Source: Pseudomonadota bacterium (GTDB taxonomy: Bacteria > Pseudomonadota > Gammaproteobacteria > Xanthomonadales > Xanthomonadaceae). From it: a stretch of 64,000 nt of DNA. Under the pieces are notes generated by a model. That model ran no database searches and was not told where the DNA came from. It saw only the letters and a list, made by a program, of their open reading frames with translations. Both the position numbers and the translations under genes were made by a program. Position 1 is the stretch's first letter. The number at the start of each line of letters is the position of its first letter. The DNA lies in the NCBI GenBank assembly GCA_030528565.1, contig JAUMYP010000006.1, forward strand, positions 1-64,000. The letters run 5' to 3'. Below are positions 27,596 through 36,450 of the stretch, one piece after another.

Positions 27596-28221
27596 TTTCC
27601 CGACTGGTTGCCCGGCTCATCAGCGCGCTCATCCGCTTTTTGACCGGCGCCCGCGCCATCTGGCATTGCCATCCCGATGGTCAGGGCCGGGTGTATTACG
27701 GCAATCACGCAAGCCACGGCGATTTCGTGCTGATTTGGTCGGCGCTGCCGCTTGCGCTGCGTCCCAGAGTACGTCCGGTGGCAGCGGCCGAATATTGGCA
27801 GAAGGGAAAGCTGCGTCGTTACCTCATCAGCCGGGTGTTCAATGGCGTCCTGGTCGAGCGCGAAGCGCAAAACCGCCAGCATGACCCGCTGCAAACCCTG
27901 TGCCAGGCTGTGGATGAAGGGGCTTCATTGATTATCTTCCCGGAAGGCACGCGCAATACCGATGACGGGCTGCTGCCGTTCAAAAGCGGTATTTTTCATC
28001 TGGCGCAGGCAAGGCCGCAGCTGGAATTCGTTCCCGTGTGGATAGACAATCTGGCGCGCGTCATGCCCAAGGGCAAGCTGTTGCCACTGCCATTGCTGTG
28101 CAGCGCCACCTTTGGTCAGCCCATCCAGCTTGCCCCCGGCGAGGACAAGGCCGCCTTTTTGCAGCGCAGTCGTGATGCGCTGCTTGCACTGGGCCAAGCA
28201 AGCAGCCAGGAGCCACGCTGA
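27592..28221 (+). CDS. 1-acylglycerol-3-phosphate acyltransferase-like protein (PlsC family)
   Basis: The 209-residue product has the acyltransferase block I NHASHGDF (HX4D), the later block VEREAQNR and block III FPEGTRNTDDG, followed by GIFHLA. One N-terminal hydrophobic stretch would dock it to the membrane. GGAGG precedes ATG 27592 by about 7 bp. The gene overlaps both neighbours (ATGA and TGATG). In this cassette it may make phosphatidic acid for the CdsA-like enzyme, or re-acylate a lipid cut by the YnbC hydrolase. Confidence 0.88.
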   Translation: MISRLVARLISALIRFLTGARAIWHCHPDGQGRVYYGNHASHGDFVLIWSALPLALRPRVRPVAAAEYWQKGKLRRYLISRVFNGVLVEREAQNRQHDPLQTLCQAVDEGASLIIFPEGTRNTDDGLLPFKSGIFHLAQARPQLEFVPVWIDNLARVMPKGKLLPLPLLCSATFGQPIQLAPGEDKAAFLQRSRDALLALGQASSQEPR

Positions 28222-29171
28222 TGCTGCAAAAATTCTTGTCACTGCCACATACCCTGCTGCTGTTTCTCGGCATTTTTGCCGTACTGACCCTGGCCACCCT
28301 GATTGCCGAGGCACTGCGCTGGCGCCTGCAAGGCTCTCCCAGCCCGGTCATCGACAATCTGGTGGCGCGCATCCGCGCCTGGTGGGTGATGGCCGCACTC
28401 GTTGGCCTGGCATTCTGGGCAGGGCGCGCTGGTGTGGTCGGCTTGTTCTTTTGCGTATCGTTCTTTGCCCTGCGCGAATTTCTTACCCTCACCCCGACCC
28501 GGCGCAGCGATTACTACGCCGTACTGGCCGCGTTCTATCTCGCCCTGCCTTTGCAATACTGGCTGGTGTACAGCGACTGGTATGGCCTGTTTGCCATCCT
28601 GATTCCGGTCTATGCGTTTCTGGCGCTGCCAGTGCTTTCGGCACTCGGTGGCGAGGTGCGCGGCTATCTGGAGCGCACCGCCAAAGTGCAATGGGGACTG
28701 ATGATAAGCGTGTACTGCATCTCCCATGTGCCGATGCTGCTGAACCTGAAAATCCCGGGCTTTGAAGGCCGCAACCTGCTGCTGGTGGCATTCCTGGTCA
28801 TCGTCGTGCAGTCATCCGATGTCCTGCAATACGTCTGGGGCAAACTCTGCGGAAAACGCCTGATTGCGCCACGGCTATCGCCCTCCAAGACCCTGGAAGG
28901 CTTTGCCGGCGGCATACTCTCGGCCAGCCTGCTTGGCATGGGGTTGTGGTGGATTACGCCCTTCACCCCCTGGCAGGCCGGACTCCTGGCACTCATCATC
29001 ACCCTGATGGGCTTTTACGGCGGGCTGGTGATGTCCGCCATCAAGCGCGACCGCGGCATCAAGGACTGGGGACACATGATTGAAGGTCACGGCGGCATGC
29101 TCGATAGGCTGGATTCAGTCTGCTTCGCCGCCCCGGTGTTCTTCCACGTTATCCGATACTGGTGGAGTTGA
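28221..29171 (+). CDS. ynbB: CDP-diacylglycerol synthase-like protein, YnbB-like
   Basis: A 316-residue multi-pass membrane protein of the phosphatidate cytidylyltransferase family. It carries the C-terminal signature SAIKRDRGIKDWGHMIEGHG followed by GMLDRLD, and the earlier SDVLQYVWGKLCGKR and SPSKTLEGFAGG. It should form CDP-diacylglycerol from CTP and phosphatidic acid for the YnbA-like transferase. The essential housekeeping cdsA is expected elsewhere on the chromosome. This is the last cassette gene, followed by a bidirectional terminator. Confidence 0.88.
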   Translation: MLQKFLSLPHTLLLFLGIFAVLTLATLIAEALRWRLQGSPSPVIDNLVARIRAWWVMAALVGLAFWAGRAGVVGLFFCVSFFALREFLTLTPTRRSDYYAVLAAFYLALPLQYWLVYSDWYGLFAILIPVYAFLALPVLSALGGEVRGYLERTAKVQWGLMISVYCISHVPMLLNLKIPGFEGRNLLLVAFLVIVVQSSDVLQYVWGKLCGKRLIAPRLSPSKTLEGFAGGILSASLLGMGLWWITPFTPWQAGLLALIITLMGFYGGLVMSAIKRDRGIKDWGHMIEGHGGMLDRLDSVCFAAPVFFHVIRYWWS

Positions 29172-29208
29172 ATCCCGCTGCCCGCGAGCATTGCACAGCC
29201 CATCAACG

Positions 29209-29236
29209 ACAAACCCCGGCCAATGCCGGGGTTTGT
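29209..29236. terminator. Bidirectional terminator between the ynb-like cassette and secF
   Basis: A 12-bp perfect stem ACAAACCCCGGC/GCCGGGGTTTGT with a CAAT loop lies between convergent operons. Confidence 0.88.
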
Positions 29237-29259
29237 GTTAGAGCCTTGATAGCAGCGAC

Positions 29260-30228
29260 TCAAGGACGCCGCTCAAGCTCGGCATCATCGCGGGCTTTGG
29301 GCATCAAGTCCTGTTTGGTAACGGTCAAAACGCCCACGGTCAGCAGCGCACAAGCCACGAAAATCGAGGACACCGTACCGACAATCGCGCCAATCATCTG
29401 CGTCAGCGCCAAGCCTTGCAGCGATTCTCCACCAAACAGGAACAGCGCCAGCACCGACAGGAAGAACACCGCCGAGGTGATGATGGTACGCGAGAGGGTC
29501 TGGTTGATGGAGGCGTTGAACACTTCAAACGGCGTGCCGCGCATGCTGCGGAAGTTTTCGCGCACGCGGTCGAATACCACGATGGTGTCGTTGATGGAGA
29601 AGCCCATCACCGCCAGCAAGCCCGCCAGCACGGTCAAATCGAACTCGCGCCCGGTAAGCGCAAAAAAGCCCGCCGCCACCAATACGTCGAACAAGGTGGT
29701 GATACTGGCCACCACGGCGAATTTCCATTCAAAGCGCAGGCTGATGTAAATCAGAAATCCAATCAGCACGAAGGTAATGGCCTGCAAGGCTTTGCTGGTC
29801 AGCTCGGAGCTCACCAGGGCGCTGATGGATTCGCGGCTTTTGAGCTCTACCGGGTTATCGGCGCTATCAAGTGCGCTGACAATGGCATTGGACTGCGCCA
29901 CGCTATTGTCGAGTTTGTCCTCCTGCCCCTGCTCGGCGCGCAGGCGCACCAGCACATCGGTGCCATTGCCAAAAGCCTGCACTTGCGCCTTTTCAAACCC
30001 GGCAGCGGCCAGTTTGCCGCGCAGTTGCTCCACATTCGGGGCCTGCTCAAAACCCAGTTCAATCGCAGTGCCGCCGGTAAAGTCCAGGCCGAAATTGAAG
30101 CCTTTGATGGCGATACCGCCCAGCGCCACCAGCAGCATCAGGGCGGCAGTTATCATGCCAAACCAGCGCACCCGCATGAAATCGAAATGGGTCGAGCTGG
30201 GGATGAATGTCAACGGAAAAATCTTCAT
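29260..30228 (-). CDS. secF: Protein translocase subunit SecF
   Basis: SecF works with SecD to couple the proton-motive force to late steps of Sec export. The 322-residue product has the first membrane segment, the periplasmic domain start GFNFGLDFTGGTAIELGF, the conserved FSINDTIVVFDRVREN in the middle membrane block and NQTLSRTIITS. Six membrane segments are present. It lies 11 bp after secD in yajC-secD-secF order and ends at a strong terminator. Confidence 0.97.
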   Translation of the reverse strand: MKIFPLTFIPSSTHFDFMRVRWFGMITAALMLLVALGGIAIKGFNFGLDFTGGTAIELGFEQAPNVEQLRGKLAAAGFEKAQVQAFGNGTDVLVRLRAEQGQEDKLDNSVAQSNAIVSALDSADNPVELKSRESISALVSSELTSKALQAITFVLIGFLIYISLRFEWKFAVVASITTLFDVLVAAGFFALTGREFDLTVLAGLLAVMGFSINDTIVVFDRVRENFRSMRGTPFEVFNASINQTLSRTIITSAVFFLSVLALFLFGGESLQGLALTQMIGAIVGTVSSIFVACALLTVGVLTVTKQDLMPKARDDAELERRP

Positions 30229-30239
30229 CTATGCGTTCC

Positions 30240-32135
30240 TCAAATCGCCAGCGTCTTGAGCTTGCTGCGACGGCCATATATCAGGGTGGCGATGGCGCGG
30301 GTCACGGTCAGCGCGGTGAACATCGAGGCCAGGATGCCGATGATGAGCGTCACCGCAAAACCCTTCAGCGGGCCGGTACCAAAGGCGTATAAGGCCACCC
30401 CCGCCAGGATGCCGGTGACGTTGGCATCCAGAATCGAACTCGATGCCTTGTCATAACCCTCGGCAATCGCGGCCTTGGGCGGCATGCCGGCGCGCAATTC
30501 TTCGCGGATACGCTCGTTGATGAGCACATTGGCGTCCACCGAAAGACCGATGGACAGCGCAAGCCCGGCAAAGCCCGGCAAGGTCATGGTGGCGCCGAAT
30601 ACCGACAATACCGCCGCCACAATCACCAGGTTGAACAGCAATGCCACCGAGGTGATGAGGCCGAACATGCGGTAATACATCATGAAAAACACCAGGGTGA
30701 ACAAGAAGGCATACAGCACCGCACGCACGCCGCGCTCGACGTTTTCCTTGCCAAGGCTGGGGCCAATCACGCTTTCGGCCACAAAGTCCATGGGCGCGGC
30801 CAGTGCGCCGGACTTGAGCTGCTTGGCCAGGCTCTGCGCTTCTTGCTGCGAAAGCCCGGTGGTCTGGAAATCCTTGCCGAACACGCCCTGGATGGTCGAG
30901 GCGCTGATGACCCGTTCCTCAATGCGCGAGGTCTGCACTTCCTCGCCATCGACAATGCTCACCGTCGGCACGCGCTCGATATACACCACGCCAAGCCGCT
31001 GGCCGACATTTTCCATGGTGTGCTCCAGCATGCGCTTGCCACCTGCGGCATTCAGCGTAATCGACACAGCCGGTGAGCCGGTATTGCCATCGGTGGTCGG
31101 CATCGCCGAAAGCAGCTCGTCGCCGGAAACCAGGACGCGCTTGGAAAGCAAAATCGGCGCGCCATTTTGCTGGCGGTACAGGCGTGAATCCGGCGGGATT
31201 TGACCGCTGGCCTCGGCAGCCGCTGCGCTCGCTTCGTCACCGGTCACCGCACGGAACTCCAGCGTGGCGGTCGCGCCAATCTGGCGTTTGGCCTCGGCGG
31301 TGTCCTGAAGGCCCGGCAATTGAATCACCAGGCGGTCATTGCCCTGACGCTGCAATACCGGTTCAGCCACCCCCAGCGCATTGATACGGTCACCAATCAC
31401 GGCACGGTTCTGGTCCACTGCTTCCAGCGCAATGCGGTTGACTTCAGTTTCCGGCAGCCGCGCCAACAAGGTGTTGGCATCCTGTACCACCCAGCTAAAA
31501 CCGGGGCCGCCGGTCATCGGGTTGCCCAGCGCATCGGCCAGCAGCTTTTGCGCATCCGTATTGGAAACACCCGGCTCAAGACTGACCACAATGGCATTGT
31601 CGGCACGCAGCTCCACCGAACGGTATTTCAGATTGGCATCGCGCAATGCCGCACGCATATTGTCGGCATAGGCTTCCAGGCGCTTTTCCAGTGCAGCTTT
31701 TTGGTCAACCTGCATCAAAAAGTGAACGCCGCCTTGCAAGTCAAGCCCCAGCGACATCGGCTTGGCAGCAAAGCTTTCCAGCCACCCCGGCACCGATGAG
31801 AGCAGATTCAATGCCACCGCATATTCCTGCCCCAAGGCCTCACGGATGGCCGCCTGCGCCCTGGCCTGCTGTCCGGTATCGGCAAGCCGCACTGCCACGG
31901 TACCGGGCTTGGACACGTCGATGGCTTTGGGCTGAATCTCCGCACCCAATAATGCGGCATTGACCGCCGTGCGCACTGACTCAACATCCGCATCGCTCAA
32001 GGCACCACGCGCAGCAGTGACCTGCACCGACGGGTCTTTCGGATACAAATTGGGCAGGGCATAAATCGTGCTCAAAATCAGCACGAATACGATGAGGACA
32101 TATTTCCAGCGAGGAAACTCAAGCATGGCGTTCAC
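30240..32135 (-). CDS. secD: Protein translocase subunit SecD
   Basis: SecD is the larger partner of SecF. The 631-residue protein has the N-terminal membrane segment (WKYVLIVFVLILSTIYALPN), the large periplasmic region with LGLDLQGGVHFLMQVD, and the C-terminal six-helix block with GLALSIGLSVDANVLINERI and RVLVS/GLSQQEAQ elements typical of the family. Length matches the gammaproteobacterial form. It starts 44 bp after yajC. Confidence 0.97.
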   Translation of the reverse strand: MNAMLEFPRWKYVLIVFVLILSTIYALPNLYPKDPSVQVTAARGALSDADVESVRTAVNAALLGAEIQPKAIDVSKPGTVAVRLADTGQQARAQAAIREALGQEYAVALNLLSSVPGWLESFAAKPMSLGLDLQGGVHFLMQVDQKAALEKRLEAYADNMRAALRDANLKYRSVELRADNAIVVSLEPGVSNTDAQKLLADALGNPMTGGPGFSWVVQDANTLLARLPETEVNRIALEAVDQNRAVIGDRINALGVAEPVLQRQGNDRLVIQLPGLQDTAEAKRQIGATATLEFRAVTGDEASAAAAEASGQIPPDSRLYRQQNGAPILLSKRVLVSGDELLSAMPTTDGNTGSPAVSITLNAAGGKRMLEHTMENVGQRLGVVYIERVPTVSIVDGEEVQTSRIEERVISASTIQGVFGKDFQTTGLSQQEAQSLAKQLKSGALAAPMDFVAESVIGPSLGKENVERGVRAVLYAFLFTLVFFMMYYRMFGLITSVALLFNLVIVAAVLSVFGATMTLPGFAGLALSIGLSVDANVLINERIREELRAGMPPKAAIAEGYDKASSSILDANVTGILAGVALYAFGTGPLKGFAVTLIIGILASMFTALTVTRAIATLIYGRRSKLKTLAI

Positions 32136-32179
32136 CCGCGCGAGCAGTATCGCGCGACTCCAGAAAACGAAAAGAAGAA

Positions 32180-32524
32180 TCAGGCAGCTTTCAGGCTGCC
32201 CTTGGGCAGCACCGCAGCGATGGCAGCCTTCTGCACGCGCACGCGCACATTGTCGGCCACTTCTACGGTGACAAAGCTCTCGCCGATATCGGTGACCACA
32301 CCTGCCAGGCCGCCATTGGTGATGATTTCATTGCCCTTTTCCAGGGCGCCCAGCATGGCGCGATGCTCTTTGGCACGCTTCATCTGCGGGCGAATCATCA
32401 AAAAATACATGATGGCAATCAGCACCAGCGGGAACAACAAGCTGCCCATCATGCTGGGCTGCGCCGCGCCGCCAGCCGCCTGCTGGGCGTAAGCGGCAGG
32501 AATCAGAAAATCAAGAAAATTCAT
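32180..32524 (-). CDS. yajC: Sec translocon accessory protein YajC
   Basis: The 114-residue product starts at ATG 32522-32524 (MNFLDFLIPAAYAQQ). It has one membrane segment (LLFPLVLIAIMYFLMIRPQ) with the family hallmark IRPQMKRAKEH, then the cytosolic domain with NEIITNGGLAGVVTDIGE. It associates with SecDF. The frame is open 38 codons upstream, but this lacks homology. Together with secD and secF it forms a leftward operon; tgt and queA, common upstream partners, are absent here and pnp lies upstream instead. Confidence 0.94.
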   Translation of the reverse strand: MNFLDFLIPAAYAQQAAGGAAQPSMMGSLLFPLVLIAIMYFLMIRPQMKRAKEHRAMLGALEKGNEIITNGGLAGVVTDIGESFVTVEVADNVRVRVQKAAIAAVLPKGSLKAA

Positions 32525-32590
32525 GAGGCAACTCCAGAAAATCGAACGGGCAATTATGCCACGCCTGCACCATGCGCATGCCCGCCAAAA

Positions 32591-32618
32591 ACAAAAGCGA
32601 GCCATGGCTCGCTTTTGT
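32591..32618 (-). terminator. Terminator of pnp
   Basis: A 12-bp stem ACAAAAGCGAGC/GCTCGCTTTTGT with a CATG loop lies beyond the pnp stop. On the minus strand it is followed by TTTTTGG. Confidence 0.88.
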
Positions 32619-32646
32619 TTCCACTGAAGACTTTGCACGAAACGGA

Positions 32647-34752
32647 TTACTCCGCTGTACTTTCGCCCTCTTCCACCGCCTTCATCGACAGGCGGATGCG
32701 GCCTTGCTTGTCCACTTCCAGCACCTTGACCTTGACTACATCGCCTTCCTTCAGCTTGTCGCTGACCTTTTCCACGCGCTCGCTGGAAATCTGCGAGACG
32801 TGCACCAGGCCATCCTTGCCGGGCAGGATGGTGACAAAGGCGCCGAAGTCCATGATCTTGACGACCTTGCCTTCGTAGATGCGGCCAGGTTCCACATCGG
32901 AAGTGATTTGCTCGATGCGGCTCTTGGCTGCCATCGCTGCGGCATTATTGACCGAAGCAATGGTGATGGTGCCATCGTCCTGGATGTCGATTTGCGTGCC
33001 GGTTTCCTTGGTGATTGCCTGGATGGTGGCGCCGCCCTTGCCGATGACTTCGCGGATTTTGTCCGGGTGAATCTTGATGGTCAGAAGGCGCGGTGCGTAT
33101 TCGGACAGCTCGGTACGTGCGCTGGTGATGGCCTTGGCCATTTCGCCCAGGATATGCAGGCGACCTTGCTTGGCCTGTGCCAGCGCCACCTTCATGATTT
33201 CTTCGGTGATGCCCTGGATTTTGATGTCCATCTGCAGCGCAGTGATGCCTTGCTCGCTGCCGGCCACCTTGAAATCCATATCGCCGAGGTGGTCTTCATC
33301 ACCGAGGATGTCAGAGAGCACCACGTATTCGTCGCCCTCCTTGACCAGCCCCATGGCGATACCGGCCACCGGACGCTTCACCGGCACACCGGCATCCATC
33401 AGCGCCAGCGAGGAGCCGCACACCGAGGCCATCGAGGAAGAACCATTGGATTCGGTGATTTCCGAGACCACGCGCACCGTATAGGGGAACTCCTCGATGC
33501 TCGGCATCATTGCCAGCACGCCGCGTTTGGCGAGGCGACCATGACCGATTTCGCGGCGCTTGGGCGCGCCGAAGCGGCCGGTTTCACCCACCGAGTAAGG
33601 CGGGAAGTTGTAATGGAACAGGAAGTTTTCCTTCCACTCGCCAGCCACGTCATCAATGATCTGGCCATCGCGGGCAGTGCCGAGGGTGGTCACCACCAGC
33701 GCCTGGGTTTCACCACGGGTGAACAACGCCGAGCCATGCACGCGCGGCAGTACGCCGACCTTGCAGCTAATCGGACGCACATCGGTCAGGCCACGGCCGT
33801 CGATACGCTTCTTGGTCGCCAGCACCGACTGGCGCATGGTCTGGTATTCCTGCTCACCAAACTCTTTCAGAAGGTCGGCAATCTTCCAGCCCTCGGCTTC
33901 CACCTTGGGCGAGAGCCGGTCGGAAATATCCTGACGCAGGGCATTGATTGCTTCGCGGCGGTCGAGCTTGTCGATAATCTGGAAAGCGCCCTTGAGCTTG
34001 TCACCGATATTGCTGATGACTTCGCCAATCAGGCTCTCGTTCTTGGCCGGGGCTTCCCAGTCGCAAGGCTTGACCCCGGCATCGGCCACCATGGCATTGA
34101 TGTTTTCAATGACTACCTGCATTTCCCGATGGCCGAACATCACCGCGCCGAGCATCACTTCTTCGGACAGCTCGCGGGCTTCGGACTCCACCATCAGCAC
34201 GGCTTCACGGGTACCGGCCACCACCAGTTCCAGGTCGGAATCTTTCAACTCGCTGACGGTCGGATTCAGCAGGTACTGACCATTCTTGTAGCCCACCTTG
34301 GCGGCACCAATCGGCCCCTGGAACGGGCTGCCGCACAACGCCAGCGCCGCTGAGGCGCCAATCATCGACAGCACATCGCCCTCCACTTCCGGGTTCAGCG
34401 ATACCAGCTGGCAGATGATTTGCACTTCGTTCTTGTATTCCTCGGGAAACAGCGGGCGGATCGGCCGGTCAATCAGACGGCTGATAAGCGTTTCTTTCTC
34501 GGTAGGACGGCCTTCACGCTTGAAGAAGCCACCGGGAATGCGGCCACCGGCGTAGAACTTTTCCTGATAGTCCACGGTCAGCGGGAAGAAATCCTGACCT
34601 TCACGGGCGGCCTTGGCGGCCACGGCAGTGGCAAGCACCACGGTGCCATCGCAGGACACCATGACTGCGCCGCCAGCCTGGCGGGCGATTTCGCCGGTTT
34701 CAAGGGTGACGGTCTTGCCGCCGTACTGGAAGGTTTTGGTGATTTTGGCCAC
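32647..34752 (-). CDS. pnp: Polyribonucleotide nucleotidyltransferase (PNPase)
   Basis: PNPase is a phosphorolytic 3'-5' exoribonuclease of RNA decay. The 701-residue product has two RNase PH domains ([20 protein letters not shown] in the first; [20 protein letters not shown] and the catalytic [19 protein letters not shown] in the second), a KH domain ([15 protein letters not shown]) and a C-terminal S1 domain ([18 protein letters not shown]). It follows rpsO, the classic rpsO-pnp arrangement, with a stem-loop between them where processing or attenuation is expected. Confidence 0.98.
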   Translation of the reverse strand: MAKITKTFQYGGKTVTLETGEIARQAGGAVMVSCDGTVVLATAVAAKAAREGQDFFPLTVDYQEKFYAGGRIPGGFFKREGRPTEKETLISRLIDRPIRPLFPEEYKNEVQIICQLVSLNPEVEGDVLSMIGASAALALCGSPFQGPIGAAKVGYKNGQYLLNPTVSELKDSDLELVVAGTREAVLMVESEARELSEEVMLGAVMFGHREMQVVIENINAMVADAGVKPCDWEAPAKNESLIGEVISNIGDKLKGAFQIIDKLDRREAINALRQDISDRLSPKVEAEGWKIADLLKEFGEQEYQTMRQSVLATKKRIDGRGLTDVRPISCKVGVLPRVHGSALFTRGETQALVVTTLGTARDGQIIDDVAGEWKENFLFHYNFPPYSVGETGRFGAPKRREIGHGRLAKRGVLAMMPSIEEFPYTVRVVSEITESNGSSSMASVCGSSLALMDAGVPVKRPVAGIAMGLVKEGDEYVVLSDILGDEDHLGDMDFKVAGSEQGITALQMDIKIQGITEEIMKVALAQAKQGRLHILGEMAKAITSARTELSEYAPRLLTIKIHPDKIREVIGKGGATIQAITKETGTQIDIQDDGTITIASVNNAAAMAAKSRIEQITSDVEPGRIYEGKVVKIMDFGAFVTILPGKDGLVHVSQISSERVEKVSDKLKEGDVVKVKVLEVDKQGRIRLSMKAVEEGESTAE

Positions 34753-34840
34753 GTCGGTTCCTTTGGGTGCCTCAAAGCCCCTGCTTCAAGGCGATGGTGA
34801 TTAGCGGGTAAAACGGTTGAAAGTATGTCGCACAAAAACA

Positions 34841-34869
34841 AACCGCAGCACCTTGCGAGTGCTGCGGTT
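34841..34869 (-). terminator. rpsO-pnp intergenic terminator/attenuator
   Basis: An 11-bp stem AACCGCAGCAC/GTGCTGCGGTT with a 7-nt loop lies 8 bp after the rpsO stop. On the minus strand the U-rich TTTGTTTTTGTG follows. Partial read-through into pnp is expected from the known operon. Confidence 0.82.
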
Positions 34870-34877
34870 CCGGGGTC

Positions 34878-35138
34878 TTAGCGACGCAGACCCAGCTTCT
34901 GGATCAACGCCTTGTAACGCTCGGCATCCTTGCGGTGCAAGTAATCAAGCATGCTGCGGCGCTGGTTGACCAACTTCAGAAGGCCACGACGGCTGTGATG
35001 GTCTTGCTTGTGCACCTTGAAGTGCTCGGTCAGCTGTTGAATACGGGCAGTCAGCAGCGCCACCTGGACTTCCGGCGAGCCGGTATCGTTGGCGCCACGC
35101 TGATGGTCTTTGATGATTTGGGCGGTATCAATGGACAT
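34878..35138 (-). CDS. rpsO: 30S ribosomal protein S15
   Basis: S15 is a primary 16S rRNA-binding protein of the 30S platform. The 86-residue product begins [20 protein letters not shown] and contains the family core [17 protein letters not shown] and [23 protein letters not shown] 35136-35138 gives the standard length; the frame runs 13 codons further upstream. It is preceded by a leader of about 110 nt and a good promoter, and followed by pnp. Confidence 0.98.
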   Translation of the reverse strand: MSIDTAQIIKDHQRGANDTGSPEVQVALLTARIQQLTEHFKVHKQDHHSRRGLLKLVNQRRSMLDYLHRKDAERYKALIQKLGLRR

Positions 35139-35235
35139 GGTTTTGTCTCTTGGTAGATGCGTGACCGGCAGAAACACCCCTTCCGCCTGGGTTTCGGGGA
35201 TGCACCGCAGGTTCGCCGCGAGCTTTAAGAAAAAT

Positions 35236-35249
35236 GCCGCGAAAGCGGC
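35236..35249 (-). other. Hairpin at the 5' end of the rpsO leader
   Basis: On the minus strand GCCGC-TTTC-GCGGC is followed directly by ATTTTTC. It lies at or just after the predicted transcription start, so it could be a 5' stabilising hairpin or a very early terminator-like element. Confidence 0.45.
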
Positions 35250-35255
35250 GCGCCA

Positions 35256-35284
35256 ATTATAGACAGCTGCCCGGCTGCGGGCAA
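35256..35284 (-). promoter_or_regulatory. Promoter of rpsO-pnp
   Basis: On the minus strand TTGCCC (35279-35284), a 17-bp spacer and a perfect TATAAT (35256-35261) form a sigma70-type promoter. Transcription would start near 35249, giving a leader of about 110 nt before rpsO. Confidence 0.65.
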
Positions 35285-35301
35285 GGCAAACGCGGTTGCA
35301 T

Positions 35302-35313
35302 TGAACAGGCTCT
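35302..35313 (+). repeat. Copy 2 of 12-mer TGAACAGGCTCT
   Basis: Non-coding copy of the 12-mer, in the gap between the rpsO promoter and the end of the HIT gene, with no transposase relic beside it. Confidence 0.6.
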
Positions 35314-35321
35314 AAACCAGC

Positions 35322-35669
35322 TTACTCAGCAGTCCCGAACCGTCCCAGCGGTGCGCCGGCCAGCAGGTGCATATGGATTTGGAATACGGTCTGGCCGCCG
35401 TCGCCATTGCAGTTCATCACGATGCGGTAGCCGCTTTCATCCAGTCCCTGCGCCTTGGCGTAGTTGGCGGCAGCCACAGCCAGGCGGCCAATGATTTCCG
35501 GCTGGTTTTGCGGCACATCGTTCAAAGTGGCGAAGTCTTGCTTGGGCACGAACAGCACATGCACTGGCGCTTGCGGGGCGATATCGCGAAAGGCAAACAA
35601 ATGGTCGTCTTCATAGACGATTTCGGCGGGGATTTCGCGGTCGCGGATTTTGTGAAAAACAGTGCTCAT
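35322..35669 (-). CDS. HIT-family nucleotide-binding hydrolase (HinT-like)
   Basis: The 115-residue product from ATG 35667-35669 (MSTVFHKIRDREIPAEIVYE) is a purine-nucleoside phosphoramidase-type HIT protein, with LFVPKQDFATLND and RIVMNCNGDGGQTVF. The catalytic triad reads QIHMHLL, where most family members have His-x-His-x-His; the first position is Gln here, while the nucleophilic middle histidine is kept. Length is normal. It is a single gene reading leftward toward the rpsO promoter. Confidence 0.9.
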   Translation of the reverse strand: MSTVFHKIRDREIPAEIVYEDDHLFAFRDIAPQAPVHVLFVPKQDFATLNDVPQNQPEIIGRLAVAAANYAKAQGLDESGYRIVMNCNGDGGQTVFQIHMHLLAGAPLGRFGTAE

Positions 35670-35746
35670 GCGCAAGGCTCGATTATGGGCAGTTGTGTGA
35701 TTCTAGCCCGGATAGTCCGGCATGCCGAAATATCCGGGCGCAGGCC

Positions 35747-36331
35747 TCAACGCTTGCCTTGCCGCGCACCGTGCTCGCTGCGCGCAGCAAGCATGGCATC
35801 AAATTCGGCGCGAGAAAGCTGGCCGTCGCTATTGCTATCGGCCGCCCTGAACATGGCGTCGCGGCGTTGCGCACGACGCTGTGCGTGGTCGGCGCGGTCG
35901 ATGAAACCATCGCGGTTCAAATCAAGCTCGGCAAAACGGCTGGCAAATTCGGGACGCGCCGCGGCCTCGGCACGGCTGATGCGGCCATCAGCGTCTTTAT
36001 CAAGAGCGCGTATGCCGCGCGCTTCACCACGGCCATTGCGATGATTACGCTCGCCCTGCCCGTGCCGCAGATGCAATGCCCTTGCACTGCGCAGCTCTTG
36101 CCGTGAAAGCCTGCCGTCCTTGTTGCTATCCAGGCTATCGAAGCGTTCGGCAAGACGCGGGCGGGCTGTCGCCTCGCTGCGGGAAATAAAGCCGTCCCTG
36201 TCGGTATCGAATGCGGCGGGGCGCGACTGCGGGGTTTCGCGGGTTTGGCTGTTCTGGGATTGCGCCAGGGCATGGCCAGAGCTCATAACCAGCGCGGCAG
36301 TAATGGCAACAACAATCTTGCCAGAAGTCAT
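35747..36331 (-). CDS. Secreted protein with five EF-hand loops
   Basis: The 194-residue product from ATG 36329-36331 has a signal peptide (cleavage near HALAQS, about residue 22). It carries five DxDxDG-type loops: DTDRDGFISRSE, DSNKDGRLSRQE, DKDADGRISRAE, DLNRDGFIDRAD and DSNSDGQLSRAE. Between them are basic Arg-rich helices. The loops keep acidic residues at positions 1, 3, 5 and mostly 12, so calcium binding is likely. It is probably periplasmic. Related EF-hand proteins are common in this family, and none has a firm function that I can name. It is divergent from bpt. Confidence 0.8.
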   Translation of the reverse strand: MTSGKIVVAITAALVMSSGHALAQSQNSQTRETPQSRPAAFDTDRDGFISRSEATARPRLAERFDSLDSNKDGRLSRQELRSARALHLRHGQGERNHRNGRGEARGIRALDKDADGRISRAEAAARPEFASRFAELDLNRDGFIDRADHAQRRAQRRDAMFRAADSNSDGQLSRAEFDAMLAARSEHGARQGKR

Positions 36332-36450
36332 GGTGAAGTCCTGTTTGCGTAAAAGGTATGCCATCAACGTGCAGAAATTTTTGCCGTTGACGTTTGAGCC
36401 TGCTTGTTCAGCCCGCAGCCAGATGGCCGGAAACCGCATATCCTGCACAT

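Noticed and set aside
32572..34353. Open frame of nearly 600 codons antisense to pnp
   Set aside because: No family character, and it lies entirely over a certain PNPase gene; it is a codon-bias artefact.
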